The position numbers were made by a program, and so were the translations under genes. Positions 1 to 16,100 of a stretch of 64,000 nt of DNA are shown piece after piece. The notes under the pieces are model-generated. The model was not told the origin of the DNA and made no database searches. It saw only the letters and a list, made by a program, of their open reading frames with translations. Source of the stretch: Cherax quadricarinatus (taxonomy: Eukaryota; Arthropoda; Malacostraca; Decapoda; Parastacidae); contig NC_091292.1 of assembly GCF_038502225.1 (NCBI RefSeq), positions 49,563,779-49,627,778 on the forward strand, written 5' to 3'. Each line of letters begins with the position of its first letter. The first letter of the stretch is position 1.

Positions 1-3000
1 ACACACGAGGACACACACGCAGGTCACAAACGCAGGTCACACGCGCAGAGCACACACGCAGGTCAAACACGCAAGTCACACACGCAGGGCACACACGCAG
101 GGCACACACGCAGGTCACACACGCAGGTCAAACACGCAAGTCACACACGCAGGGCACACATACAGGGCACACACACACGTCACACACGCAAGTCACACAC
201 GCATAGCGCACACGCAGAGCACACACGCAGGTCACACACGCAAGTCACACACACAGGGCAGACACGCAGGGCGCACGCGCAGGGCACACACGTAAGCCAC
301 ACACGCAGGGCACACACGCAAGTCACACACACAAATCGCACACGCATATCACACACGCAAGTCACAGACGCAGGGCACACACGCAAGTCACACACGCAGG
401 ACACACACGCAGAGCACACACTCAGGCCACACACGCAAGTCACACACACAGGGCACACATGCAGGGCACACACGTAGGTCACACACGCAAGTCACACACG
501 CAGGACACATACGCAGAACACAAACGCAGATCACTCTCGCAAGTCACACACGAAGGGGCACACACGTAGGGCGCACACGCAGGTTACACACGCAAGACAC
601 ACACGCAAAGTACACACGCAAGTCATACACGCACGGCACATACGCAAGGCACACACGCAGGGCACACACTGAGGTCACTCATGCAGGGCACAGACGCAGT
701 GCACACACGCAGGTCACACACGCGGGGCACACACGTATCTCGAAAACGCAGATGACACACGCAAGTCACACACGCAGGGCACACACGCAGGTCACACACG
801 CAAGTCATACACAAAGAAGGGCACACACGCAAGTCACACACGAAGGTCACACACGCAGGTCACACACGCAAAGCACACACGCAGGGAACACACGCAGGGC
901 ACACGCGCAAGTTACACACGCAGTGCACACACGTACGGCACACACGAAAGTCACACACGCAGGTCACACACGCAGGGTCACACACGCAGGGTCACACGCA
1001 GTGTCACACACGCAGGTCACACACGCACGTCACACACGCAGGGCACACACGCAGTCACACACGCTGGGCACACACACGCAGGGCACACGCAGGTCACACA
1101 CGCAAGTCACACACGCAGGGCACACACGAAGGTCACACAGGCAATCACACACGCAGGGCACACGCAGGGCACACACGCAGGCACACACGCGCACGCAGGC
1201 CACACACGCAATGCACAAACGCAGGTCACACACGCAAGTTACACACGCAGGGCACACACGCAGGGCACACACGCAAGTCACACACGCATGGCACAATCAC
1301 AGGTCACACACGCAGGTCACACACGCAGGGCACATACGAAGGCCACACACGCAAGTCACACACGCAGGGCACACACTCAGGGCGCACACGCAGTGCACAA
1401 ACGCAGGTCACACACGCAAGTCACACACGCAGGGCACACACGCAGGTCGCACACGCAGGGCACACACGCAAGTCACACACGAAGGGCACACACGTAGGGC
1501 GCATACGCAGGGCACACACGCAAGTCACACACGAAAGTCACACACGCAGATCACACACGCAAGTCAAACACGCAGGGCACAAACGCAAGTCATACACGCA
1601 GGGCACACAAGCAAGTCACACACGCAGGGCACACACTCAGGACAAACACGCAAGTCACACACGCAGGGCACACACGCAGGTCACACACGCAGGGCACACT
1701 CGCAAATCACACATGAAGGGCGCACACGAAGGCACACACGCAGGTCACACACGCAAGTCACACACGTAGGGCACACACGCAAGTCACACACGAAGGTCAC
1801 ACACGCAAGTCACACGCGCAGGGCATACACACAGGTCACACATGCAGAGCACACAAGCGAGTCACACACGTAGGTCACACACGCAGAGCACACATGCGAG
1901 TTACACACGCAAATCACAAACGCAAGTCACACACGCAGGTCACACACGCAGGTCATACACGCAAGTCACACACGCAGGGAACACGCGCAGGGCGCACACG
2001 CAGGTCACACGGAGGGCACACACGCAAGTCACACACGCAGGTCACACAGGCAGGGCACACATGCAAGTCACACATGCAGGGTACACACGCAAGTCACACA
2101 CACAAGGCACACACTCAAGTCACACACGCAGGGCACACACGCAGGTCACACACGCAAGTCACACGCAGCAAGGCACACACGCAAGTCATGGCGCATCACG
2201 CCCAGGGTCACACACGCAAGTCACAAACGCATGTCACACACGCAGGTCACACACGCAGGTCACACACGCAAGTCACACACGCAGGTCACACACGCAGGGC
2301 ACACACGCAAGTCACACACGCAAGTAACACACCCAGGGCACTCACGCAAGACACACACGCAGGGCACACACGCAAGTCACACACGTATTGCACACACGCA
2401 AGTCACACACGCAGGGAACACACGCAGGTCGCACACGCAGTTCACACACGCAAGTCACAAACGAAGGGCACACACGCAGGGCGCATACGAAGGGCACACA
2501 TGCAAGTCACACACGCAGGACACACACGTAGGGCACTCACGCAGGTCACACACGCAAGTCTTACACGCAGGGCACGCACGCAAGTCACAAACGAAGGAAA
2601 CACACGCAAGTCACACACGGAGAACACACACGCAAGTCACACACGCAAGGCACACACGCAGGTCACAAACGACGGCACACACGCATGTCACACACGCAGG
2701 GCACACACGCAGGGTACACACGCAGGTCACACACGCAAGTCATACACGCAGGGCACACACACAAGTCACACACGAAGGTCACACACGCAGGTCGCACACG
2801 TTAATCACACACGCAGGGCGCACACGCAAGTGACACACACGCTGGGCACACACGCGGGTTACACACGCAGGTCACACACGCAAGTCACACACGCCGGGCA
2901 CACAAGCAGGGCACAAACGCAGGTCACACACGCAAGTCACACACGCAGGGCACACACGCAGGTCACACACGCAGGCCACACACGCAAGTCACACACGCAG

Positions 3001-6000
3001 GGCACACACTCAGGACACACATGCAAGTCACACACGCAGGGCACACAAGCAGGTCACACACGCAGGTAACACACGCAAATCACACACGCAGGGCACACAC
3101 GCAGGGCACACACGCAAGTGACACACTAATCACACACGCGTATCTCACACGCAAGTCACACACGCAGGGCACACACGCGGAGCACACACGCAGGGCAAGT
3201 CACAAACGCAGGTCACACACGCAAGTCACACACGCAGGGCACACACGAAAGGCACACACGCAGGTCACACACGCAAGTCAAACACGCAGGGCACGCACTC
3301 AGGACAAACACGCAAGTCACACACGCAGGTCACACACGCAAGTCACACACGTAGGGCACACACGCAAGTCACACACGAAGGTCACACACGCAAGTCACAC
3401 GCGCAGGGCATACACACAGGTCACATATGCAGAGCACACAAGCGAGTCACACACGCAGGTCACACACGCAGAGCACACATGCGAGTTACACACGCATGTC
3501 ACAAGCGCAAGTCACACACGCAGGTCACACACGCAGGTCAAACACGCAAGTCACACATGCAGGGAACGCGCGCAGGGCGCACACGCAGGTCACAAGGAGA
3601 GCACACACGCAAGTCACACACGCAGGGCACACACGCAGGGCACACACACACACGTCACACACGCAAGCCACACACGCAGAGCACACACGCAGGTCACACA
3701 GGCAGGGCACACATACAAGTCACACATGCAGGGCACACACGCAAGTCACACACACAAGGCACACACGCAGGTCACACACGCAGGGCAGACAAGCAAGTCA
3801 CACGCAGGGCACACACGCAAGTCAATCACCCAGGGCACACACGCAAGCTGCACACGCAGGGCACACACGCAGGTCACACACGCATGGCACATACGCAAGT
3901 CACACACGCAGGTCACTCACGCAGGTCTCACACGCAGGGTACACACGCAGGTCACACACGCAAGTCACACACGCAGGTCACACACGCAGGGCACACACGC
4001 AAGTCACACACGCAAGTAACACACGCAGGGCACTCACGCAAGTCACACACGCAGGGCACACACGCAAGTCACACACGTATTGCACACACGCAAGTCACAC
4101 ACGCAGGGAACACACGCAGGTCGCACCCGCAGGGCACACACGCAAGTCACAAACGAAGGGCACACACGCAGGGCGCATACGCAGGGCACACACGCAAGTC
4201 ACACACGCAGGGCACACACGTAGGGCACTCACGCAGGTCACACACGCAAGTCTTACACGCAGGGCACACACGCAAGTCACACACCAAGGAAACACACGCA
4301 AGTCACACACGGAGAGCACACACGCAAGTCACACACGCAAGGCACACACGCAGGTCACAAACGACGGCACACACGCATGTCACACACGCAGGGCACACAC
4401 GCAGGGTACACACGCAGGTCACACACGCAAGTCATACACGCAGGGCACACACGCAAGCCACACACGAAGGTCACACACGCAGGTCGCACACGTTAATCAC
4501 ACACGCAGGGCGCACACGCAAGTGACACACACGCTGGGCACACACGCAGGTCACACACGCAGGGCACAAACGCAGGTCACACACGCAAGTCACACACGCC
4601 GGGCACACAAGCAGGGCACAAACGCAGGTCACACACGCAAGTCACACACGCAGGGCACACACGAAAGGCACACAGGCAATTCACACGCAGGGCACACTCG
4701 CAGGGCACACACGCAGGCCACACACGCAAGTCACACACGCAGGGCACACACGCAGGGCACACACGCAGTGCACAAACGCAGGTCACACACGCAGGGCACA
4801 AAAGCAGGTCACACAAGCAAGTCACACACGCAGGGCACACACGCAAGTCACACACGCAGGGCACACACGCAGGACACACACGCAAGTCACACACGCAGGG
4901 AACACACGCAGGTCACACACGCAGGGTACACACGCAAGTCACACACGCAGGGCACACACGCAGGTCGCACACGCAGGGCACACACGCAAGTCACACACGA
5001 AGGGCACACACGCAGGGCGCATACGCAGGGCACACACGCAAGTCACACACGAAAGTCACACACGCAGGTCACACACGCAAGTCAAACACGCAGGGCACAA
5101 ACGCAAGTCATGCACGCAGGGCACACACGCAAGGCGCACACGTAGGGCACACACGCAGGTCACACACGCAAGTCTTGCACGCAAGGCACACACGCAAGTC
5201 ACACACGAAGGTAACACACGCAAATCACACACGCAGGGCGCACACCCAAGTGACACGCGCAGGGCACACACGCAGATCACATACGATGGCACACACGCAT
5301 GTCACACACGAAGGAAACACACGCATGTCACTCACGCAGAGCACACACGCAAGTCACACACGCAAGGAACACACGCATGTCACAAACGACGGCACACTCG
5401 CATGGCACACACGAAGAGCACACACGCAGGTCACACACGAAAGTCACACACGCAGGTCGCACACGCAAGTCACACGCGCAGGGAGCACACGCAAGTGACA
5501 CACACACGCAGGGCACTCGCGCAGGTCACACACGCATGGCACAAAAGCAGGTGACACACGCAAGTCACACACGCAGGGCACACACGCAGGACACACACGC
5601 AAGTCACACACGCAAGTAACACACGCAGGGCACTCACGCAAGTCACACACGCAAGTAACACACGCAGGGCACACACGCAAGCCACACACGTAGGGCACAC
5701 ACGCAAGTCACACACGCAGGGCACACACGCAGGTCGCACACACAGGGCACACACGCAAGTCACAAACGAAGGGCACACACGCAGGGCACACACGCAGGGC
5801 GCATACGCAGGGCACACACGCAAGTCACACACGCAAGGCACACACGTAGGGCACTCACGCATGTCACACACGCAAGTCTTACACGCAGGGCACACACGCA
5901 AGTCACACACGAAGGAAACACACGCAAGTCACACACGGAGAGCACACACGCAAGTCACACACGCAAGGCACACACGCAGGTCATTCACGCATGGCACATA

Positions 6001-9000
6001 CGCAAGTCACACACGCAGGTCACTGGGGCAGGTCTCACACGCAGGGTACACACGCAGGTTTCACACGCAAGTCACACACGCAGGTCACACACGCAGGGCA
6101 CACACGCAAGTCACACACGCAAGTAACACACGCAGGGCACTCACGCAAGTCACACACGCAGGGCACACACGCAAGTCACACACGTAGGGCACACACACAA
6201 GTCACACACGCAGGGCACACACGCAGGTCGCACACGCACACGCAGGGCACACAACGCAGGCACACACGTAAGTCACACATGCAGGGCACACACGTAGATC
6301 ACTCACGCAGGTCACACACGCAAGTCTTACACGCAGGGCACACACGCAAGGAAACACACGCAAGTCACACACGGAGAGCACACACGCAAGTCACACACGC
6401 ATGTCACACACGCAGGGCACACACGCAGGGTACACACGCAGGTCACACACGCAAGTCATACACGCAGGGCACACACACAAGTCACACACGAAGGTCACAC
6501 ACGCAGGTCGCACACGTTAATCACTCACGCAGGGCGCATACGCAAGTGACACACACGCTGGGCACACACACAAGCGCACGCAGGTCACACACGCAAGTCA
6601 CACACACGCAGGACACACACGCAGGTCACACACACGCAAATCACACACACGCACGCACACACGCGGGCACACACGCAGGTCTCACACGCAAGTCACACAC
6701 GCAGGGCACGTACGCAGGTCAAACAGGCACACACGCAGATTACACACGCAAGTCACACATGCCGGGCACACAAGCAGGGCACAAACGCAGGTCACACACG
6801 CATGTCACACACGCAGGGCACACACGCAGGGTACACACGCAGGTCACACACGCAAGTCATACACGCAGGGCACACACACAAGTCACACACGAAGGTCACA
6901 CACGCAGGTCGCACACGTTAATCACTCACGCAGGGCGCATACGCAAGTGACACACACGCTGGGCACACACGCAGGTCACACACGCAGGGCACAAACGCAG
7001 GTCACACACGCAAGTCACACACGCCGGGCACACAAGCAGGGCACAAACGCAGGTCACACACGCAAGTCACACACGCAGGGCACACACGAAAGGCACACAC
7101 GCCATTCACACGCAGGGCACACACGCAGGGCACACACGCAGACCACACACGCAAGTCACACACGCAGGGCACACACGCAGGGCACACACGCAGTGCACAA
7201 ACGCAGGTCACACACGCAAGTTACACACGCAGGGCACACACGCAGGGCACACACGCAAGTCACACACGCATGGCACAATCACAAATCACACACGCAGGTC
7301 ACACACGCAGGGCACATACGCAGGCCACACACGCAAGTCACACACGCAGGGCACACACGCAGGGCACACACGCAGTGCACAAACGCAGGTCACACACGCA
7401 AGTCACACACGCAGGGCACACACGCAGGTCGCACACGCAGTGCACACACGCAAGTCACACACGAAGGGCACACTCGCAGGGCGCATACGCAGGTCACACA
7501 CGCAAGTCACACACGCAGGGCACACACGCAGGTCGCACACGCAGGGCACACACGCAAGTCACACACAAAGGGCACACGCGCAGGGCGCATACGCAGGGCA
7601 CACACACAAGTCACACACGCAAGGCACACACGTAGGGCACACACGCAGGTCACACACGCAAGTCTTACACGCAGGGCACACACGCAAGTCACACACGAAG
7701 GTAACACACGCAAGTCACACTCAGGGCGGACACCCAAGTCACACGCGCAGGGCACACACGCAGATCACATACGATGGCACACACGCATGTCACACACGAA
7801 GGAAACACACGCAAGTCACACACGCAGAGCACACACGCAAGTCACACACGCAAGGAACACACGCAGGTCACAAACGACGGCACACACGCAGGTCACACAG
7901 GAAAGTCACACACGCAGGTCACACACGCAAGTCACACGCGCAGGGAGCACACGCAAATGACACACACACGCAGGGCACACACGCAGGTCACACACGCAGG
8001 GCACAAAAGCAGGTCACACAAGCAAGTCACACACGCAGGGCACACACGCATGGCACAAACGCATTTCACACAAGCAGGACACACACGCAAATCACACACG
8101 CAGGGCTCACACGCAACGCACACACGCGGTTCACACGCAGGGGACACACGCAGGGCACACACGCAGGCCACACACGCAAGTCACACACGCAGGGCACATA
8201 CGCAGGTCAAACAGGCACACACGCAGATTACACACGCAAGTCACACATGCTGGGCACAAGCACAGGGCACACACGAAGGTCACACACGCAAGCCACACAT
8301 ATATGGCACACACGCAGGGCACACACGCAAGTCACACACTCAGCTCAAACACGCAAGGCACACACGCATAGGACACACTCTGGTCTCACGCGCAAGTCAC
8401 ATAGGCAGGGCGCACGCCGAGGACACATGCGCAGGGCACACGCAGGGCACACACGCAGAGCACACACGCAGGTCACACACGCAAGCCACACACGCAGGGC
8501 ACACACGCAGGGCACACACGCAGAGCACACACGCAGGTCACACACGCAAATCACACAAGCAGGGCACACACGCAAGGCACACACGCAGGACACATACGCA
8601 GGGCACAAACGCAGATCACTCTAGCAAGTCACACACGCAGGGGCACACACGGTGGGCACACACGCAGGTCACACACGCAAGAAACACACGCAGGACACAC
8701 GCAAGTCACACACGCAGGGCACATACGCAAGGCACACACGCAGGGCACACACTAAGGTCACACACGCAGGGCACAGACGCAGGGCACACACGCAGGTCAC
8801 ACACGGTGGGCACACTTAGGGCACAAACGCAGATCACACACGCAAGTCACACACGCAGGGCACACACGCAGGGCACACACGCAAGTCACACATGCATGAC
8901 ACACGCAGGTCACAAATGCAGGACACACACGCAGGGCACACACGGAAGGCACACTCGCAAGACACACACGCGGGGCAAACACGCAGTGCACACCCGCAGG

Positions 9001-12000
9001 TTACACACGCAAGGCACACACGCAGGGCACACACGCAGGTCACACACGCAGGGCACACACACAAGGCACACACGCAGGGTACACACAGAGCGCACACGAA
9101 GGGCACACACGCAGTTCAAACACGCAGGGCACACACCCAGTACATACACGCAGCGCACACACGCAGGACGCTCACAGGCAGGGCACACACGCAAGGCGAA
9201 CACGCAGGGCACTCATGCTGGGCACACACGCAGAACACACACGCAGGACACACACGCAGGGCACACACGCAAGTCACACACGCAGGGCACACACGCAGAG
9301 CACACACGCAGGGCACACATGCAAATCACACACGCTTGGAACGTACGCTGGGCACACACGCAGATCACACACGTAATCACACACGCAGGTCACACAAGCA
9401 TGTCACACACGCAGGGCACACAAGCAGGGCACACACGCAGGTCACACTCGCAGGTCACACACGCAGGGCACACACGCAGGACACACACGCATGTCACACA
9501 CGCAAGTGACACACGCTGGGCACACACCAGGACACTACACGGAAGGCACACACGCAGGGCACACACGAAAGGCACACACGCAAATCAAACACACAAATCA
9601 CACACGCAGGGCACACACGCAGATCACACACGCAGGTCACACACGCAAGTCACACGCGCAGGGCACACATGCAAGCCACACACGCAGGGCAAACACGCAG
9701 GGCACACAGGCAGGGCACACACGTAGGTCACACACGCAAATCTCACGCGCAGGGCACACACGCAAGGCACACACGCAGGTCACACTCGCAGGTCACACAC
9801 GCAGGGCACACACGCAGGACACACACGTAGGTCACACACGCAAATCACACACGCAGGGCACACACGCAAGGCACACACGCAAGTTACACACAAATCACAC
9901 ACGCATATCACACACGCAAGTCACACACGCAGGGCACACACGCAGAGCACACACGCAGGTCACACACGCAAGTCACACACGCAGGGCACCCACGCAAAGT
10001 ACACATGCAGGTCTCACTCGCAGGTCACACACGCAGGGCACATACGCAGGACACACACGCATGTCACACACGCAAGTGACACACGCCGGGCACACACCAG
10101 GACACACACGGAAGGCACACACGCAGGGCACACACGCAAGGCACACACGGAAGTCAAGCACACAAATCACACACGCAGGGCACACACGCAAGTCACACAT
10201 ACAGGGCACACACGCAGGGCACACGCGCAGGGTACACACGCTGCCACACACGCAGGGCACACACGCAGGGCACACACGCAGGGCACACACGCAGGCTACT
10301 CACGCAAATCACACACGCAGGGCACACACTCAAGGCGCACACGCAAGTCACACACGCAGGGTACACACGCAAGTCACACACGCAGGGTACATACGCAAGG
10401 CACACACGCAGGGCACACACTGAGGTCACACACGCAAGTCACACACGCAGGGCACACACGCAGGGCACACACGCAAGTCACACAAGCAGGACACACACGC
10501 AGGTCACAAATGCAGGGCACACACGCAGGACACACACGGAAGGCACACTCGCAAGGCACACACGCAGGGCACACACGCAGGACACACACGCAGGTCACAC
10601 ACGCAAGGCACACACGCAGGGCACACACGCAGGTCACACTCGCAGGGCACACACGCAAGGCACACATGCAGAGTACACACAGAGCGCACTCGCAGGGCAC
10701 ACACGCAGGTTAAACACGCAGGGCACACACCCAGTGCACACACGCAACGCACACACGCAGGACACACACACGCAGGGCACACACGCAAGTCACACACGCA
10801 GGGCACACACGCAGGGCACACATGCAAATCACACACGCATGGAACGTACGCTGGGCACACACGCAGATCACACACGCAAGTCACACACGCAGGTCACACA
10901 TGCAGGTCACACACGCAAGTCACACACGCAGCGCACACACGAAGGGCACACACGCAGGTCACACTCGCAGGTCACACATGCAGGGCACACACGCAGGACA
11001 CACACGCATGTCACACAGGCAGGGTACACACGTTTAGCGCACACGCAAGTGACACACGCAGGGCACACACCAGGACACACACGGAAGGCACACGTGCAGG
11101 ACACACACGCAGAGCACACATGCAGGGCACACACACAGGACACACAGGCAGGGCACACACGTTTAGCGCACACCCATGGCACTCGCAGGGTACACACATA
11201 GAACTCACACGCAGGGCACACACAGGGCACACACGCAGGGCACACGCGAAATGCACACACGCAGGGCACACTCGCGGATCACACACGGAAGCCACACACG
11301 CAGGGCACACAGGCAGGGCACACAACCAGGTCACTCACGCAGGGCACACACGCACGCCACACACGGAGGGCACACACGCAAGGCACACACGCAGTGTACA
11401 CACGCAGGGCACACACAGAGCGCAGACGCAGGGCACACACGCAAGTCACACACGCAGGGCACACACGCAGGCCACACACGGAGGGCACACACGCAAGGCA
11501 CACACGCAGGGCATACACAGAGCGCAGACGCAGGGCACACACGCAAGTCACACACCCAGAGCACACACGCAGGGCACACACGCAGGGCACACACGCAAGC
11601 CACACAGGGAGCGCACACATGAAGGGCACACACGCAGGTCACATTCGCAGGTCACACTTGCAGGGCACACACGCAGGACACACACGCATGTCACACACGC
11701 AAGTGACACACGCAGGGCACACACCAGGACTCTCACGGAAGGCACACATGCAGGACACACACGCAGGGCACACATGCAGGTCACACACGCAGGTCACACA
11801 CGCAAGGCACACAGGCATGGCACACACCCAGGAAACACCCGCAGTGCACACACGCAAGGCACACAAGCAGGGCACACACGCAGGTCACACACGCAAGGCA
11901 CACACGCAGGGCACACACGCAGGTCACACACGCAAGTCACACAGGCAGGGCACACACCCAGGACGCACACGCAGGGAACACACGCAGGTCACGCACGCAA

Positions 12001-13185
12001 GTCACACATGCAGGGCACACACCCAGGACACACACGCAAGGCACACAAGCAGGGCACACACATAGAGCGCATGCAGGGCACACATATAGCGCGCACGCAG
12101 GGCACACACGCAGGCCAAACACGCAGGGCACACACCCAGGACACACACGCAGCGTACACACGCAGGACACACACACACGCAGCTCACACACGCAGGACAC
12201 ACACACGCAGCGCACACATGCAGGACACAAACACGCAGGGCACACACGGATGGCACACACGCAGGGCACACACGCAGGGCACACACGCAGGCCACACACG
12301 GAGGGCACACACGCAAGGCACACACGTAGTGCATACACAGAGCGCAGACGCAGGGCACACACGCAAGCCACACAGGCAGGGCACACACGCAGGGCAAACA
12401 CGCAGGGCACACACCCAGGACACACACGCAGCGTACACACGCAGGACACACACACACGCAGCTCACACACGCAGGACACACACACGCAGCGCACACATGC
12501 AGGACACAAACACGCAGGGCACACACGCATGGCACACACGCATGGCACACACGCAGGGCACACACGCAGGGCACACACGCAGGCCAAACACGGAGGGCAC
12601 ACACGCAAGGCACACACGCAGGGCGTACACAGAGCGCAGACGCAGGGCACACACGCAAGTCACACACACGCAGCGCACACATGCAGGACACAAACACGCA
12701 GGGCACACACGCATGGCACACACGCATGGCACACACGCAGGGCACACTCGCAGGGCACACACGCAGGCCACACACGGAGGGCACACACGCAAGGCACACA
12801 CGCAGGGCGTACACAGAGCGCAGACGCAGGGCACACACGCAAGTCACACACGCAGGGCACACACGCAGGGCACACACGCATGGCACACACGCAAGCCGCA
12901 CAGGCAGGGCACACACGCAAGGCATACACGCAGGGCACACACGCAGGACACACACGCAGAGCACAGACGCAGGGCACACACGCAGGTCACACACGCAGGA
13001 CACACACGCAGGGCACACATGCAGGGCACAAACACAGGACACACGCAGGGTACACACACAGAACACACACGCAGGGCACACACGCAGGTCACACACGCAG
13101 GGAACACACGCAGGGAACACACGCAGGCCACACACGCAGGGCAAACGCAGGGCACACACGCAGGGCACACACGCAGGACACACAC
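1..13185. repeat. 13-bp minisatellite array
   Basis: The whole stretch is a tandem array of a 13-bp unit, GCAGGTCACACAC, with common variants in which GGT is replaced by AGT or GGG. Read in one frame, three units give a 13-residue periodic peptide, which confirms the 13-bp length. The + strand is almost free of T outside the GTCAC step, so strand composition is extremely skewed. Each unit carries about ten bases of alternating purine and pyrimidine. No start context, intron signal or non-repeat protein segment is visible, so the long open frames here are not taken as genes. The array runs off the left edge of the window. Confidence 0.96.
8100..13185. repeat. variant subdomain of the 13-bp array
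   Basis: In this right-hand part of the array the GGGCACACACGCA and GGACACACACGCA variants dominate over the AGTCACACACGCA variant common further left. A recognisable variant block, containing AGAGCGCAGACGCAGGG, recurs near 11417, 11520, 12346, 12634 and 12821. This shows local amplification of multi-unit blocks. The left boundary is a judgement by eye, not a sharp junction. Confidence 0.6.
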
Positions 13186-16100
13186 AGAGCCACACACCAG
13201 CGAGCCACACACCAACAAGTCACACACCAACGAGCCACACACCAGAGAGCCACACACTAGCGAGCCACACACCAACGAGCCACACACCAGAGAGCCACAC
13301 ACCAACGAGCCACACACCAACGAGTCACACACCAACGAGTCACACACCAACGAGTCAAACACCAACGAGCCACACACCAGCGAGCCACACACCAACGAGT
13401 CACACACCAACGAGTCACACACCAGAGAGCCACACACCAACGATTCACACACCAACGAGTCACGTACCAACGAGTCACACATCAACGAGCCATACACCAG
13501 AGAGCCACACACCAGAGAGCCACACACAAACGAGTCAAACACCAACGAGTCACACACCAGCGAGCCACACTCCAACGAGTCACACACCAGCGAGCCACAC
13601 ACCAACGAGTCACACGCTAACGAGTCACACACCAACGAGTCACACACCAGAGAGCCACACACCAACGAGTCACACACCAACGAGTCACACATCAACGAGC
13701 CACACACCAGAGAGCCACACACCAGCGAGCCACACACCAACGAGCCACACACCAGCGAGCCACACACCAACGAGTCACACACCAACAAGTCACACACCAA
13801 CAAGTCACACACCAACGAGCCACACACCAACGAGCCACACACCAGCGAGCCACACACCAACGAGCCACACTCCAACGAGTCACACACCAGAGAGCCACAC
13901 ACCAGCGAGCCACATACCAACGAGCCACACACCAACGAGTCACACACCAACAAGTCACACACCAACGAGTCACACACCAGAGAGCCACACACCAACGAGC
14001 CACACACCAACGAGCCACACACCAACGAGTCACACACCAACGAGTCACACACCAACGAGTCACATACCAACGAGTCACACACCAACGAGTCACACACAAA
14101 CGAGCCACACACCAGAGAGCCACACACCAACGAGTCACACACCAACGAGTCACACGCCAGAGAGACACACACCAACGAGCAACACACCAACGAGTCACAC
14201 ACCAGACAGCCACACACCAACGAGTCACACACCAACGAGTCACACACCAACGAGCCACACACCAACGAGCCACACACCAACGAGCCACACACCAACGAGT
14301 CACACACCAACGAGTCACACACCAACGAGCCACACACCAACGAGTCACACACCAACGAGCCACACACCAACGAGGCACACACCAACGAGCCACACACCAA
14401 CGAGTCACACACCAACGAGTCACACACCAACGAGTCACACACCAGAGAGCCACACACCAGAGAGCCACACACCAACGAGCCACACACGAACGAGTCACAC
14501 ACCAACGAGTTACACACCAACGAGCCACACACCAACGAGTCACACACCAACGAGCCACACACCAACGAGCCACACACCAACGAGTCACACACCAACGAGT
14601 CACACACCAACGAGTCACACACCAGAGAGCCACACACCAGCGAGCCACACACCAACGAGCCACACACCAACGAGCCACACACGAACGAGCCACACACCAG
14701 CGAGCCACATACCAACGAGCCACTCACCAACGAGTCACACACCAGAGAGCCACACACCGAGTCACACACCAACGAGTCACACACCAGCGAGCCACGCACC
14801 AGCGAGTCACACACCAGCGAGCCACACACCAACGAGCAACACACAAACGAGTCACACACCAGCGAGCCACACACCAACGAGCCACACACAAACGAGCCAC
14901 ACACCAGCGAGTCACACACCAACGAGCCACACACCAGAGAGCCACACACCAGCGAGCCACCCACCAACGAGCCACACACCAACGAGCCACACACCAACGA
15001 GTCACACACCAACGAGCCACACACCAGAGAGCCACACGCCAGCGAGCCACACACAAACGAGTCACACACCAACAAGTCACACACCAACAAGTCACACACC
15101 AACGAGCCACACACCAGAGAGCCACACACCAGCGAGCCACACACCAACGAGTCACACACCAGAGAGCCACACACCAACGAGTCACACACCAACGAGTCAC
15201 ACACGAACGAGTCACACACCAACGAGCCACACACCAGCGAGCCACACACTAACGAGTCACACACCAACGAGTCACACACCCGAGAGCCACACACCAGCGA
15301 GCCACACACCAACGAGTCACGCACCAACGAGTCACACACCAGCGAGCCACACACCAACAAGTCACACGCCAACGAGACACACACCAGAGAGCAACACACA
15401 CCAGAGAGCCACACGCCAGCGAGCCACACACAAACGAGTCACACACCAACAAGTCACACACCTACAAGTCACACACCAACGAGCCACACACCAGAGAGCC
15501 ACACACCAGCGAGCCACCCACCAACGAGCCACACACCAACGAGCCACACACCAACGAGTCACACACCAACGAGCCACACACCAGAGAGCCACACACCAGC
15601 GAGCCAATCACCAACGAGTCACGCACCAACGAGCCACACACCAGCGAGCCACACACCAACAAGTCACACACCAACAAGTCACACACCAACGAGCCACACA
15701 CCAGAGAGCCACACACCAGCGAGCCACACACCAACGAGTCACACACCAGAGAGCCACGCACCAACGAGTCACACACCAACGAGTCACACACCAACGAGTC
15801 ACACACCAACGAGCCACACACCAGCGAGCCACACACCAACGAGTCACACACCAGAGAGCCACACACCAACGATTCACACACCAACGAGTCACACACCAAC
15901 GAGCCACACACCAGAGAGCCACACACCAGCGAGCCACACACCAACGAGTCACACACCAACGAGTCACACACCAGAGAGCCACACACCAGTGAGCCACACA
16001 CAAACGAGTCACACACCAGAGAGCCACACACCAACGATTCACACACCAACGAGTCACACACCAGAGAGCCACACACCAGAGAGCCACACACCAGCGAGCC

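Noticed and set aside
752..12650. Histidine/threonine-rich and cysteine-rich frames in the 13-bp array
   Set aside because: They are the 13-bp unit read three at a time; opposite-strand shadows are equally open.
1..13185. Telomeric or subtelomeric array
   Set aside because: No TTAGG or TTAGGG runs are seen; the position relative to a chromosome end cannot be judged.
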